DNA of 64,000 nt, from the NCBI GenBank assembly GCA_045594085.1, contig JAZNXW010000017.1, positions 92,738 through 156,737 of the forward strand, in the 5' to 3' direction. The notes under the pieces were generated by a model. The model was not told the DNA's origin. It did no database searches and saw nothing but the letters and a program-made list of their open reading frames with translations. Origin of the DNA: DTU064 sp045594085 (GTDB lineage Bacteria; Bacillota; Clostridia; Oscillospirales; CAG-272). The position numbers and the translations under genes were made by a program. The first letter of the stretch is position 1. The number at the start of each line of letters is the position of its first letter. Below are positions 7,825 through 14,467 of the stretch, one piece after another.

Positions 7825-9183
7825 TTATTCAACACCCCAGAACTCGATTTCCGCAACGTTGCCGTAGCAGCCTGTCGGGAAAGAGAGACGAATGTAGGTG
7901 TAAGCGGTTTCGCCGTCGGCAACCTTAACGGTGGTGTAGTCGCCTTCAACGGGAGAACCGGAAATGGTGTAAAGGTCAGTCCAGCTTTCGCCGTCATCAG
8001 ATACCTGAATGATGGCACCGGTCATACGGGAGCCGTATCCGGAACGAGGAGCAAAGCGAACGTGAGTGAGCTTAACGCCTTCGGGGAGGTATGCGCCTAC
8101 GTATGCGCCTGTGTAGGTGCCGTCGCCGTAGATACCAACGAGCTCAGCGTCGGTGTTTTCATATGCGGTACCTTCGTCGCAGTCATAAGCAGTGCCGATC
8201 TGCATATCGAATGCGTTGGTGGGGAGCATGCTTGTGGAGTTGCCCCATGTGCCCTTACCGTCGTGGAGAACGTTTTCGGGATCTACCGGGAAGTAAAGAA
8301 GTCCTTCGCCGGGAGCACCGTAGCCAATCTCAGTGATGGAGGAAGGAACTGTTTCGCCGTTGTACTCATAGTACTGGTTTTCGAATTCGGGGTTGAAGAG
8401 AGAGAGCTTGAGAGCACCGTCGATGTAGATATCAACGATCTCACGTTCAACTGTGATTCCTACGGGAGTATAAGCATCGAGCGGGAGAGAGCAGTTGATC
8501 TTGAATGCTGCGGTTTCCTTTACGCCGTCTACAACGCGGTAGCAGTCAGCCTTGGTATTGCCTTCTTCACCGAGAGAGAGAACGAAGTAGTTGTTTTCAT
8601 CCTGAACGCAGAAGTATACGTTAACAACGCTGTTTTCATCTGCGGGAAGAACTCTGAGAGAGAGCTGATAGTAGTTCCACTGAGATTCACCGGTTACTGC
8701 GAATACGCCTGTGCCGTCGGTGTTGACGGAGATAACGTGGTTGATCTTGGACTCTTCGGTGCCTTCTTCGTAGTCTTCGAGAGGATCGGATACGAGAGTA
8801 ATATCAGCAGCGTCCTTATCCCAGTTGCCGCCTACGGACGTGTGGTAGGTGAAGGTGGGGAGAGCGCCGTCTTCAAGCTTGGTGTCGATGAGAGCCATCT
8901 TGTTTGCCTGCTTGGAGACAACCTTGATGTTGTCGAAGTAAGCAACGCCTGTTTCGGTACCAACGCCTACAGCGCCGCCGTACTTAGCTTCGAGATCGGG
9001 CTGATATACTTCGGGTTCGTCTTCGCCGCCCTGTTCAGCGGTCGTGTCGTTGCCGCTTGCGTTTGTGCTGTCGGAGCCGCCTGCGCTGGGATCAACCACG
9101 GGAAGTTCGGGTTCATCGCCGCCACAAGATGCGAGCACGAGGAGCATAGAAACTGCAAGAAGCATAGCTAAAAGCTTTTTCAT
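7825..9183 (-). CDS. Secreted lipoprotein with C-terminal discoidin (F5/8 C)-like domain
   Basis: 452 residues from the ATG at 9181-9183, which has GGAGG upstream. Signal peptide and lipobox MKKLLAMLLAVSMLLVLASC, then a low-complexity linker of G, D, S, T and E to about residue 60. The middle 200 residues look like a beta-sandwich: YFDNIKVVS and VGITVEREIVDIYIDG are the kind of repeats seen in concanavalin-like domains of polysaccharide-binding proteins. The last 110 residues resemble a coagulation factor 5/8 type C domain (VRFAPRSGYGSRMTGAIIQ, VSDDGESWTDLYTISG, YTYIRLSFP). Likely a cell-surface carbohydrate-binding protein; no catalytic site seen. It stands alone with a consensus promoter. 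Confidence 0.8.
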   Translation of the reverse strand: MKKLLAMLLAVSMLLVLASCGGDEPELPVVDPSAGGSDSTNASGNDTTAEQGGEDEPEVYQPDLEAKYGGAVGVGTETGVAYFDNIKVVSKQANKMALIDTKLEDGALPTFTYHTSVGGNWDKDAADITLVSDPLEDYEEGTEESKINHVISVNTDGTGVFAVTGESQWNYYQLSLRVLPADENSVVNVYFCVQDENNYFVLSLGEEGNTKADCYRVVDGVKETAAFKINCSLPLDAYTPVGITVEREIVDIYIDGALKLSLFNPEFENQYYEYNGETVPSSITEIGYGAPGEGLLYFPVDPENVLHDGKGTWGNSTSMLPTNAFDMQIGTAYDCDEGTAYENTDAELVGIYGDGTYTGAYVGAYLPEGVKLTHVRFAPRSGYGSRMTGAIIQVSDDGESWTDLYTISGSPVEGDYTTVKVADGETAYTYIRLSFPTGCYGNVAEIEFWGVE

Positions 9184-9230
9184 GATATTTTCCTCCGAAA
9201 ATTTGAATGCACTGCATTCATAGTACAAAA

Positions 9231-9259
9231 ATTATAACAAAATAATCTCATCGTGTCAA
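9231..9259 (-). promoter_or_regulatory. Strong sigma-A promoter of the discoidin-like lipoprotein
   Basis: Minus-strand TTGACA (9254-9259), 17-base spacer and TATAAT (9231-9236): a full consensus match, which suggests a highly expressed surface protein. Confidence 0.9.
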
Positions 9260-9345
9260 TCGGTTATTAATTTTTTATAAAAATGAAATATTTCTCCGCG
9301 GATTCCGTTTCGCTTCCCTGCGCGAATTCAGAAGCGGGTAAAAGA

Positions 9346-9376
9346 AAAACGCAAGCCACAGCTTGCGTTTTTATAT
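9346..9376 (-). terminator. Rho-independent terminator of the 91-residue membrane protein
   Basis: AAAACGCAAGC / GCTTGCGTTTT stem with loop CACA, 12 bases beyond the stop at 9388 on the minus strand. A- and T-tracts flank both sides. Confidence 0.8.
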
Positions 9377-9387
9377 ATGATATGCAC

Positions 9388-9663
9388 TCAGTTAAGATCG
9401 AAAGTGAGTAGGAGTCCGAGACCGCCGAAAGCAAACGCCGCGACGATACCGAGCACAAAAGGAACTGCCCCCATACCGATCGCGCCTGCGATCACAGCTA
9501 CTGTTACAGCGCAGCCGAGTGCAGATCCGCACTTGATATTGCGGATTGTTTCGTCCTTGGTAAGCCAAAGGACAAAGCGTGCGAAAAGCACGAGGATGGC
9601 AGGTGTTCTTACCTCTCTTGCGTATGCTTTTGTGTATCCGTTCATTCCGATCGAGCTGTTCAT
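9388..9663 (-). CDS. Small two-helix membrane protein under a box-repeat promoter
   Basis: 91 residues, not recognised. A polar N-terminus of about 20 residues, an amphipathic stretch (TPAILVLFARFVLWL) and then two glycine/alanine-rich hydrophobic helices (about residues 47-65 and 66-88). The C-terminus ends with the membrane segment. It is divergent from the XRE/S24 regulator at 9849, and its consensus promoter (9718-9746) carries two copies of the same 10-bp box, one inside the spacer and one abutting the -35 element. A regulated membrane peptide, for example a stress or toxin-like protein, is a possible reading, but no function is shown by the sequence. Confidence 0.65.
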   Translation of the reverse strand: MNSSIGMNGYTKAYAREVRTPAILVLFARFVLWLTKDETIRNIKCGSALGCAVTVAVIAGAIGMGAVPFVLGIVAAFAFGGLGLLLTFDLN

Positions 9664-9717
9664 TTATATTCCCTCGTTTTTACGTCGTTTTTATCGTTTT
9701 TGGTCTTTTACGAGCCT

Positions 9718-9746
9718 ATTATACCACCGTTTTTGGTAATTGTCAA
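9718..9746 (-). promoter_or_regulatory. Consensus promoter of the 91-residue membrane protein
   Basis: Minus-strand TTGACA (9741-9746), 17-base spacer, TATAAT (9718-9723). The spacer contains one CCAAAAACGG box and the other copy ends one base upstream of the -35 region, so a protein bound there would block RNA polymerase. Confidence 0.88.
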
Positions 9747-9757
9747 CCCGTTTTTGG
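9727..9757 (-). promoter_or_regulatory. Tandem operator boxes CCAAAAACGG
   Basis: Two exact copies of CCAAAAACGG (minus strand; 9748-9757 and 9727-9736), start-to-start distance 21 bases, two helical turns. A near copy (CCAAAAACGA) lies at 9694-9703 in the 5' UTR, and two further CGTTTTT cores sit at 9675 and 9686. Position over a consensus promoter and next to an S24-type regulator suggests repressor sites; binding is inference. Confidence 0.65.
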
Positions 9758-9789
9758 AAATATTTTTGATATTTTTTTACCGTTTCGTA

Positions 9790-9818
9790 TTTACAAACGA
9801 GAAAATATGTGATATAGT
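9790..9818 (+). promoter_or_regulatory. Promoter of the XRE/S24 regulator
   Basis: TTTACA (9790-9795), 17-base spacer, TATAGT (9813-9818), 30 bases before the ATG. No full copy of the CCGTTTTTGG box overlaps it; the nearest ends at 9757. Confidence 0.65.
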
Positions 9819-9848
9819 AATCGTGGACAACAACCGAAAGGATCATAT

Positions 9849-10646
9849 ATGAATAAAACTTGGCTTGACAGAATTAAAGAAAAAAAGCGCGCACTCGGAA
9901 TGACAAACGAAACTCTTTCCGAGAAAACAGGCATCCCTCTCGGCACTCTCAACAAGATCCTCGCCGGCACATCCGATGACCCTAAGCTCTCCACCCTTGC
10001 GGCTTTCGCAAAGGTGTTCGACGTGTCCGTAGATTACATCGTTTTCGGTGAGGGAGAAGAGCTCCATCTCTCAAAAACGGAAAAATCTCTCGTGCTCAAC
10101 TTCCGCACTTTAGATGACAGAGCACGTGACATAGTTTATATGCTGACGGAAAAGGAAGCGGAGCGCTTTACGTCTGCCGCCCCCGTTACCGAGACAGCGA
10201 AAGCGGAGATCCTCGTTTCGGACAGATTCAAATTCACCGCCGCAGAAAAGAAAGCGGACGCGCGTTTCCGTCTGCCGCTGTACGATCTTCCCGTTTCCGC
10301 GGGCAGAGGTTCCCTGCTTGACGGCGCGGGTGCCGATTTCATTACGCTCACATCCGGCGGCGAGACGCTCGATGCGGATTTTGCGCTCCGCGTCAGCGGA
10401 AACAGCATGGAGCCGCGTTATCGCGACGGCGACATCATACTCGTGCATGAACAGCCCTCCGTCGGCATCGGTGAGCTCGGCATTTTCATCTGCTCGGACG
10501 GAGTTTCGAGCGAGGGTTATTTCAAGCGTTTCGGCGGCGACAGACTCATCTCGCTCAACCCGCAGTACGACGATATTTATCTTGACGGATTTGAATCCGT
10601 CCTCTGCCGCGGCAAGGTCATCGGCAGACTGCCGAGGAAGCAGTAA
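9849..10646 (+). CDS. XRE-family regulator with S24 (LexA-like) self-cleavage domain
   Basis: 265 residues. An N-terminal helix-turn-helix (NETLSEKTGIPLGTLNKILAG, about residues 22-42) is followed by a linker and a peptidase S24 domain. The likely cleavage site is the Ala-Gly in VSAGRGS (near residue 151), the catalytic serine lies in RVSGNSMEPRYRDGD (near residue 184) and the general-base lysine in EGYFKRFGG. Proteins of this build repress their targets until RecA-type or other signals trigger autocleavage, as in LexA and phage CI. No phage genes flank it. The divergent membrane-protein promoter with paired boxes is the obvious target. AAAGGA precedes the ATG. Confidence 0.9.
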   Translation: MNKTWLDRIKEKKRALGMTNETLSEKTGIPLGTLNKILAGTSDDPKLSTLAAFAKVFDVSVDYIVFGEGEELHLSKTEKSLVLNFRTLDDRARDIVYMLTEKEAERFTSAAPVTETAKAEILVSDRFKFTAAEKKADARFRLPLYDLPVSAGRGSLLDGAGADFITLTSGGETLDADFALRVSGNSMEPRYRDGDIILVHEQPSVGIGELGIFICSDGVSSEGYFKRFGGDRLISLNPQYDDIYLDGFESVLCRGKVIGRLPRKQ

Positions 10647-10652
10647 CCAAAA

Positions 10653-10688
10653 ACCTCCCAACTCGTGCGAGTCGGGAGGTTCGTTTTT
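10653..10688 (+). terminator. Rho-independent terminator of the S24 regulator
   Basis: ACCTCCC-a-ACTCG / CGAGT-c-GGGAGGT hairpin (10653-10680) followed by TCGTTTTTT. Confidence 0.88.
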
Positions 10689-10699
10689 TGCATGAGTAT

Positions 10700-10728
10700 T
10701 TGACAACCCGCCACGCGCGTGGTATAAT
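10700..10728 (+). promoter_or_regulatory. Consensus promoter of the 10757-11349 unit
   Basis: TTGACA (10700-10705), 17-base spacer containing the inverted CCACGCGCGTGG, and TATAAT (10723-10728). The self-complementary CCACGCGCGTGG (10711-10722) in the spacer could be an operator. Confidence 0.85.
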
Positions 10729-10756
10729 ATGGTATAAATGAAAAGGAGAACTCCTT

Positions 10757-10843
10757 ATGAAACGTTTATTTGCATTAGTTTCAACAACCGACACAATGTC
10801 CGAAATCGACCTTGAAGCCCCGTTAGCACCTGTCATAACTTAA
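10757..10843 (+). CDS. Possible 28-residue leader peptide
   Basis: An ATG with AAGGAG nine bases upstream opens a 28-codon frame, MKRLFALVSTTDTMSEIDLE then eight more residues, with no hydrophobic helix or known motif. AAGGAG is itself the left arm of the inverted repeat AAGGAGaaCTCCTT (10743-10756), so its ribosome site could be masked. The tail of this frame (around 10830) resembles the coding DNA of the next gene at about 10948 (CTGT-ATAACTT-AACTTTT), suggesting a decayed partial copy. It may be translated as a leader, or be debris. Confidence 0.35.
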   Translation: MKRLFALVSTTDTMSEIDLEAPLAPVIT

Positions 10844-10893
10844 CTTTTTGTGCAGCCTTGGAGACGGACTTGAAGATATAGGAGATTATATCA

Positions 10894-11349
10894 ATGAGTA
10901 AATTGAGAAACCCAAAAGCTTGGAAAACGATCGACCTTTTATGTAAGGCTGTTATAACTTTAACTTTTATAGCTCCCGTTGCTTACGCAATTATAGCAAT
11001 CATCACTGCCACAAATGACGACAAGTACGTAATGTGGGTGCTTCCCTTTTTCATCGGCTTTGTCTGGGTGGTGATCGCACCGGTGCTGATTTATATTTGG
11101 TTAGCGCTTGCGTATTTCTTCGCCCCTGATGAAAAAAGCTGCGGAAAGCACATCGACACACTCAAATTGCTGTCACTCATCGTTGCGGTGATGTACCTCT
11201 TGTATTTGCCGATTTTGATTCTTGCCGATTTTGCATATAAAGCAATTGTTTTTATACTTATAATAGCGATTTTCTACGGCTTGCAAATCGCCATCGCGGT
11301 CTGCAAGAAGCAGCAAAAAGGAAAGCTCAAAGTTACTGATGCAGCTTAA
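10894..11349 (+). CDS. Four-helix membrane protein of unknown function
   Basis: 151 residues, not recognised. Four hydrophobic segments are clear (about residues 17-38, 46-75, 90-112 and 115-134), with short loops and a lysine-rich cytoplasmic tail (CKKQQKGKLKVTD). No catalytic or transport motif was seen. AGGAGA lies ten bases before the ATG. It follows a consensus promoter and a possible leader peptide and ends at its own terminator, so it is a self-standing unit. Confidence 0.7.
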   Translation: MSKLRNPKAWKTIDLLCKAVITLTFIAPVAYAIIAIITATNDDKYVMWVLPFFIGFVWVVIAPVLIYIWLALAYFFAPDEKSCGKHIDTLKLLSLIVAVMYLLYLPILILADFAYKAIVFILIIAIFYGLQIAIAVCKKQQKGKLKVTDAA

Positions 11350-11355
11350 CCAAAA

Positions 11356-11390
11356 AGCTCCCGACTCACAAGAGTCGGGAGTTTTGTTTT
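11356..11390. terminator. Bidirectional Rho-independent terminator
   Basis: CTCCCGACTC (11358-11367) pairs with GAGTCGGGAG (11372-11381), loop ACAA, flanked by A5 and T-rich sequence; lies between convergent genes. Confidence 0.9.
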
Positions 11391-11917
11391 TACGTTTGCT
11401 TTGAAACGATCGCCATTATTTTTGTCACGGGACGGTACAGTACAAGCATAATGACGAGGTTTGAGATTCCGTGAGTGAGATCCCACGGGATGCCCGCCAC
11501 CCACCACGCAAACGCGGTGGAGAATCCGCTTTGGACGTCGGTACCCATAAACAGGTACGGGATCGATCCCATAAGACCGAAGGTAAGTCCGAACACGCAC
11601 GAAACCGCGGCGGCGGTGATCGCGTCCATCTTTTCCGACAGCGCAAGCGTAACGAGCGCGAGCAGCGGCCACGTGTACAGATACATTATCAGCCAAATTC
11701 CGATACCGAAGATCGCACCCTCTATAGCTATGAACACGGGTATCACAAAAAATACACGTTTTTTGAAATACAGCGTGAACATTATGATCCAGAACGTAGT
11801 CAGTTCGATGTTCGGAAGGTGCATCATCGCGAGCTTACACGCTTCGATGACGGCGACCATCACGCCGACAAGCGCGACGTCACGAGCAGTCAGCTTATTT
11901 GAATCAGATTTCATCAT
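11390..11917 (-). CDS. ECF transporter S component, cobalamin-riboswitch controlled
   Basis: 175 residues with five to six hydrophobic helices, small enough and of the right shape for the substrate-binding S component of an energy-coupling-factor transporter. It needs EcfA/EcfA'/EcfT encoded elsewhere. The start (11915-11917, or the adjacent ATG at 11912-11914) overlaps the stop of the DUF4430 gene, so the two are coupled. Transcription starts behind a cobalamin riboswitch, which points to cobalamin, cobinamide or a related precursor as substrate. That specificity is inferred from regulation, not from a binding motif. Confidence 0.8.
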   Translation of the reverse strand: MMKSDSNKLTARDVALVGVMVAVIEACKLAMMHLPNIELTTFWIIMFTLYFKKRVFFVIPVFIAIEGAIFGIGIWLIMYLYTWPLLALVTLALSEKMDAITAAAVSCVFGLTFGLMGSIPYLFMGTDVQSGFSTAFAWWVAGIPWDLTHGISNLVIMLVLYRPVTKIMAIVSKQT

Positions 11918-12312
11918 TCCGCAACGTATACGGTATATTCGATCTTGAAAGCATCGCCGTCGGCTATGGGCTGCTCGTTGATGCCGTACATACCGTATTC
12001 GCCGTTGACGTAGATAGCCCAGTATGACATATCAACGGAATAATCCGCGGTCACGCCGTTGACGGTGTTGATATAGCCGTCGGAATATGCAAAGGTGAGC
12101 CCCTTCGCTTCGTTCATGGCGTCAACGAGATATTCTCCGTCTGTATTGATCTGATAGACCGTGGACTTTCCGTCCTTGCCAACGACCTCAACGGTCACTG
12201 CCTTTTCGCCCTTTGTCGTTTCGGGTCCGAATACCGTCCACACAACGGCAAGAGCAGCCACAAGAACGACGACGAGCGCGGCGAAGATAATAGTCTTTGT
12301 TTTCTTGTTCAT
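11914..12312 (-). CDS. DUF4430 (transcobalamin-like) membrane-tethered protein
   Basis: 132 residues. One N-terminal hydrophobic segment (about residues 7-29) tethers the protein outside the membrane; there is no lipobox cysteine. The remaining 100 residues carry the DUF4430 pattern: DGEYLVDAMNEAKGL, then YSVDMSYWAIYVNGEYGMYG and a final DGDAFKIEYTVYV. This fold is related to the C-terminal beta domain of transcobalamin and intrinsic factor. AAGGAGA lies nine bases before the ATG. It is the first gene behind a cobalamin riboswitch and is coupled to an ECF S component, so it probably captures the corrinoid and hands it to the transporter. Confidence 0.85.
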   Translation of the reverse strand: MNKKTKTIIFAALVVVLVAALAVVWTVFGPETTKGEKAVTVEVVGKDGKSTVYQINTDGEYLVDAMNEAKGLTFAYSDGYINTVNGVTADYSVDMSYWAIYVNGEYGMYGINEQPIADGDAFKIEYTVYVAE

Positions 12313-12454
12313 TTCGTTTCTCCTTTCGTAAGAATATAAGCCACAACTCCGTCCAAGCTGTGAATCACGGAAGATTGCGGCTCATACACCTCCGAAAAAG
12401 AGATTCGGTACGGCAATAGTATGCTTCAGCCGATTACTCGCGGCCCCACAATAT

Positions 12455-12645
12455 CATCACAGGCAGGTCTTCCGGCTCTGCGATCAACGCCCGGATCCGC
12501 CTTCCCCGTCATAGCGACCAGTGGCATAATGGATCCGGACTCCCGCATTACGGCGACGAGTTCGCGCAGGACTCCAACCTGCTTCCCTTTTCACCGGAGA
12601 CGTTTTCTCTTCATCTCCGACACCGTGCGACGTTCCGTTTGCCGT
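12455..12645 (-). ncRNA. Cobalamin (B12) riboswitch
   Basis: On the minus strand the conserved parts appear in order: GGTGAAAAGGGAA (5' core, around 12582-12594), CAGGTTGGAGTCCTGC, a GCCGTAATGCGG segment, GCCACTGG (12518-12525), GGGAAGGCGG (around 12497-12506) and the 3' B12 box AGCCGGAAGACCTGCCTGT (12459-12477). It lies about 145 bases before the DUF4430 start. In that stretch AGCCGCAA (around 12380) can pair with TTGTGGCT (around 12340), a hairpin close to the ribosome site that may serve as expression platform. Binding of adenosyl- or other cobalamins normally lowers expression. Confidence 0.95.
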
Positions 12646-12646
12646 G

Positions 12647-12675
12647 AGTATATAACAAAAAAACGCGTTTGTCAA
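12647..12675 (-). promoter_or_regulatory. Promoter of the cobalamin-riboswitch operon
   Basis: Minus-strand TTGACA (12670-12675), 17-base spacer, TATACT (12647-12652), placing the transcript start at the beginning of the riboswitch. Confidence 0.85.
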
Positions 12676-12703
12676 GATTCGGCAAGCGCGTTTTCGTATT
12701 CGT

Positions 12704-13468
12704 TCACACGGGCTTCTTCTGCTGACGGCACCAGATGCTCATTACGAGACTGTGCGGCAGGACCTTTACGAGGAAGACCTGGAATTTGATCCTGAAGCCG
12801 CAGAGCGAGACGTCGCGCCCGCGCTTCATATTCTTATACGCCGCTTCCGCAACGGCTTCGGCAGGCGTAAAGAAATTGTAATATTTGATCGTATCGTCCG
12901 TTACTGCCGTATCGAAAAATTCCGTGCGGCACCAATGCGGGCAGACAGACATAACGCGAATTCCGCGAGGCTTCATTTCCCTGTTCAATGCGCGTGAGAA
13001 ACTTGTCACGAAGGATTTCGTCGCGCCGTACACGGCGATATACGGTACGGGCTGGAAAGAGGACGAGGACGCAATATTATAAATCTCGGCGCCCGCAGTC
13101 ATATACGGGAGGCAATGATACGTCAAAGCCACAACGGATTTCTCGTTCAGATCGATCATACGGAGCTGTCCTTCGAGCGAGCGCTCCGCAAACGGTCCGA
13201 AATATCCGAATCCGGAGGCGTTGACAAGCACCTTTACGTCAGGCTTATGCTCCGCAAGCAGAGCGGCGAAGGCGTCATAGCTTTCGTCAAGAGTCAGATC
13301 GAGAGGGATAGCGCGAACCTTTGCCTTGAGTTCCGCGCCGAGCGCCTCAAGGCGATCGAGTCTGCGTGCGATCACCCAGATCTCGTCAAGCTCGTAATAT
13401 TTGTCGATCATAAATGCGAAGCTGCGTCCTATTCCGGAGGATGCACCGGTGATTATTGCGATGTTCAT
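12704..13468 (-). CDS. Short-chain dehydrogenase/reductase
   Basis: 254 residues. Classical SDR features: TGASSGIG cofactor loop (residues 7-14), VLVNASGFG (NNAG-like motif), the serine region NIASSSSFQPVPY and the catalytic YGATK (about residues 144-156), giving an NAD(P)H-dependent oxidoreductase. The C-terminal 40 residues are basic and hydrophobic (FRIKFQVFLVKVLPHSLVMS), which hints at membrane association, as in the DltE/YqjQ-like group. Substrate unknown. AAGGAA precedes the ATG, and the gene starts 24 bases behind an ECF S component on the same strand, so they are probably co-transcribed. Confidence 0.85.
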   Translation of the reverse strand: MNIAIITGASSGIGRSFAFMIDKYYELDEIWVIARRLDRLEALGAELKAKVRAIPLDLTLDESYDAFAALLAEHKPDVKVLVNASGFGYFGPFAERSLEGQLRMIDLNEKSVVALTYHCLPYMTAGAEIYNIASSSSFQPVPYIAVYGATKSFVTSFSRALNREMKPRGIRVMSVCPHWCRTEFFDTAVTDDTIKYYNFFTPAEAVAEAAYKNMKRGRDVSLCGFRIKFQVFLVKVLPHSLVMSIWCRQQKKPV

Positions 13469-13492
13469 ACTATTTTCCTTACCTGTGTATTG

Positions 13493-14032
13493 TTATTTTG
13501 TTTTGTCACGGAGGATAAGCCTTGCGCGATCAAGCGCATAAATGACGGCGGGAACGAGCACAATCTGAAGAGCGATCCCCGGCAGAGCCGTTATAACGGC
13601 GCCCGTCCAAAATGCGGCGAAGCCGAATTTCGCCGCGGAGACGACGGACATAACGTAACGTGCCGCGCCCCACACTATACGTCCTCCGAGCATAGAGATG
13701 ATGAGCGTGACGTATATGTATCCCGTCTTTTTCGGGAAGATCCTGTAAAATATACCCGTGAGGATACCGTACGCCGCAAGCTCAAACGCCATTGCGGCGG
13801 CATCGGGATAAAGCGGCGGCATAAATACGGTCAGTGAGCGCACGATCGGCACAGATGCGCCGACGGCAGCTCCCCATAACGGACCGCAGACAAAGCCGCA
13901 GATAAGCACAGGGATATGCATCGGACACAGCATAGAGCCTATTTCGGGGATATTCATCGTCAAAAACGGCAAAACGTACGCCATAGCGAAAAGAAGCGCC
14001 GAATACGTAAGCTTTTTCAAGCTGTTTTTCAT
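13493..14032 (-). CDS. ECF transporter S component (unknown vitamin)
   Basis: 179 residues from the ATG at 14030-14032; an upstream in-frame ATG at 14074 lacks a ribosome site. Five or six hydrophobic helices and the stretch MHIPVLICGFVCGPLWGAAVG followed by RSLTVFMPPLYPDAAAMAFEL are characteristic of the PF12822-type S components of ECF transporters. The substrate of this group varies (pantothenate, thiamine precursors, others). Unlike the 11390 S component it has no visible riboswitch: the leader after the promoter is only about 50 bases. Its downstream partner is a short-chain dehydrogenase. Confidence 0.85.
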   Translation of the reverse strand: MKNSLKKLTYSALLFAMAYVLPFLTMNIPEIGSMLCPMHIPVLICGFVCGPLWGAAVGASVPIVRSLTVFMPPLYPDAAAMAFELAAYGILTGIFYRIFPKKTGYIYVTLIISMLGGRIVWGAARYVMSVVSAAKFGFAAFWTGAVITALPGIALQIVLVPAVIYALDRARLILRDKTK

Positions 14033-14085
14033 TCCTGTAATGCCTTTCGGGGATCGGATTTGCGGCGAAAGCACCGTCCTCGGTC

Positions 14086-14114
14086 ATTATAGCAGATATT
14101 CTCCGCTTTTGCAA
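14086..14114 (-). promoter_or_regulatory. Promoter of the S component/SDR operon
   Basis: Minus-strand TTGCAA (14109-14114), 17-base spacer, TATAAT (14086-14091). Confidence 0.8.
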
Positions 14115-14245
14115 CATCGTCCGCTTTTACGCGCACGCATTAATTAAGGTAGTGTAATTTTCGCAAGTCGGGTGCGTACGGTCGCAACTTGTCAAATCCA
14201 TATCAAAAAAAATCGAAAAAAACACAACTTTGTGTATAATCACTA

Positions 14246-14275
14246 TTGACGGCAAAGACAGAAATTTGATAGAAT
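14246..14275 (+). promoter_or_regulatory. Promoter of the purine operon
   Basis: TTGACG (14246-14251), 18-base spacer, TAGAAT (14270-14275), predicting a transcript start just before the riboswitch. A second TATAAT at 14235-14240 without a good -35 could be an alternative. Confidence 0.6.
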
Positions 14276-14287
14276 ATGTACATAGTA

Positions 14288-14365
14288 AAAACCGTACCGC
14301 GACTGACGGAAGCGGACGACCGCAAGGAAGCCGTACGGAATAAAGCCGACCGTCTGGGCACACCG
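14288..14365 (+). ncRNA. ZTP (pfl) riboswitch
   Basis: The RNA reads CGCGACTGACGGAAGC, then GGACGACCGCAAGGAAGCCG, a variable linker and GCCGACCGTCTGGGCA (14345-14360). These are the two conserved halves of the pfl motif: the GACTG..G and GGA-C-ACC--GGGAGC-type 5' half and the GCC-CC-CTGGGCA 3' half that forms the pseudoknot. ZTP riboswitches sense the AICAR derivative ZMP/ZTP, which builds up when 10-formyl-THF runs short, and turn on purine and folate genes. The whole downstream operon fits that role. The 3' half overlaps a terminator stem. Confidence 0.93.
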
Positions 14366-14409
14366 TTTGATTATTTGTTGATAATATTCTGTCGGTGCGT
14401 CCTTTTTTG
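14356..14409 (+). terminator. Riboswitch-controlled terminator of the purine operon
   Basis: GGGCACACCG (14356-14365) can pair with CGGTGCGTCC (14392-14401), followed by TTTTTT. GGGCA is also part of the ZTP aptamer, so aptamer folding and terminator folding exclude each other: ligand binding should allow read-through. The loop of 26 bases contains a smaller ATTAT/ATAAT hairpin. Confidence 0.8.
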
Positions 14410-14467
14410 ATTTTTCAGGCGGCACGGTGTCAAGGATTTCGACATTTTATTTACAATGGAGACAAAT

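Noticed and set aside
9849..11349. Prophage remnant suggested by the S24-type repressor
   Set aside because: No integrase, structural, lysis or replication genes and no att-like repeats were found on either side.
14127..14363. 78-codon minus-strand frame across the purE leader
   Set aside because: It overlaps the ZTP riboswitch and purine promoter, and its translation is cysteine-rich and unlike a protein.
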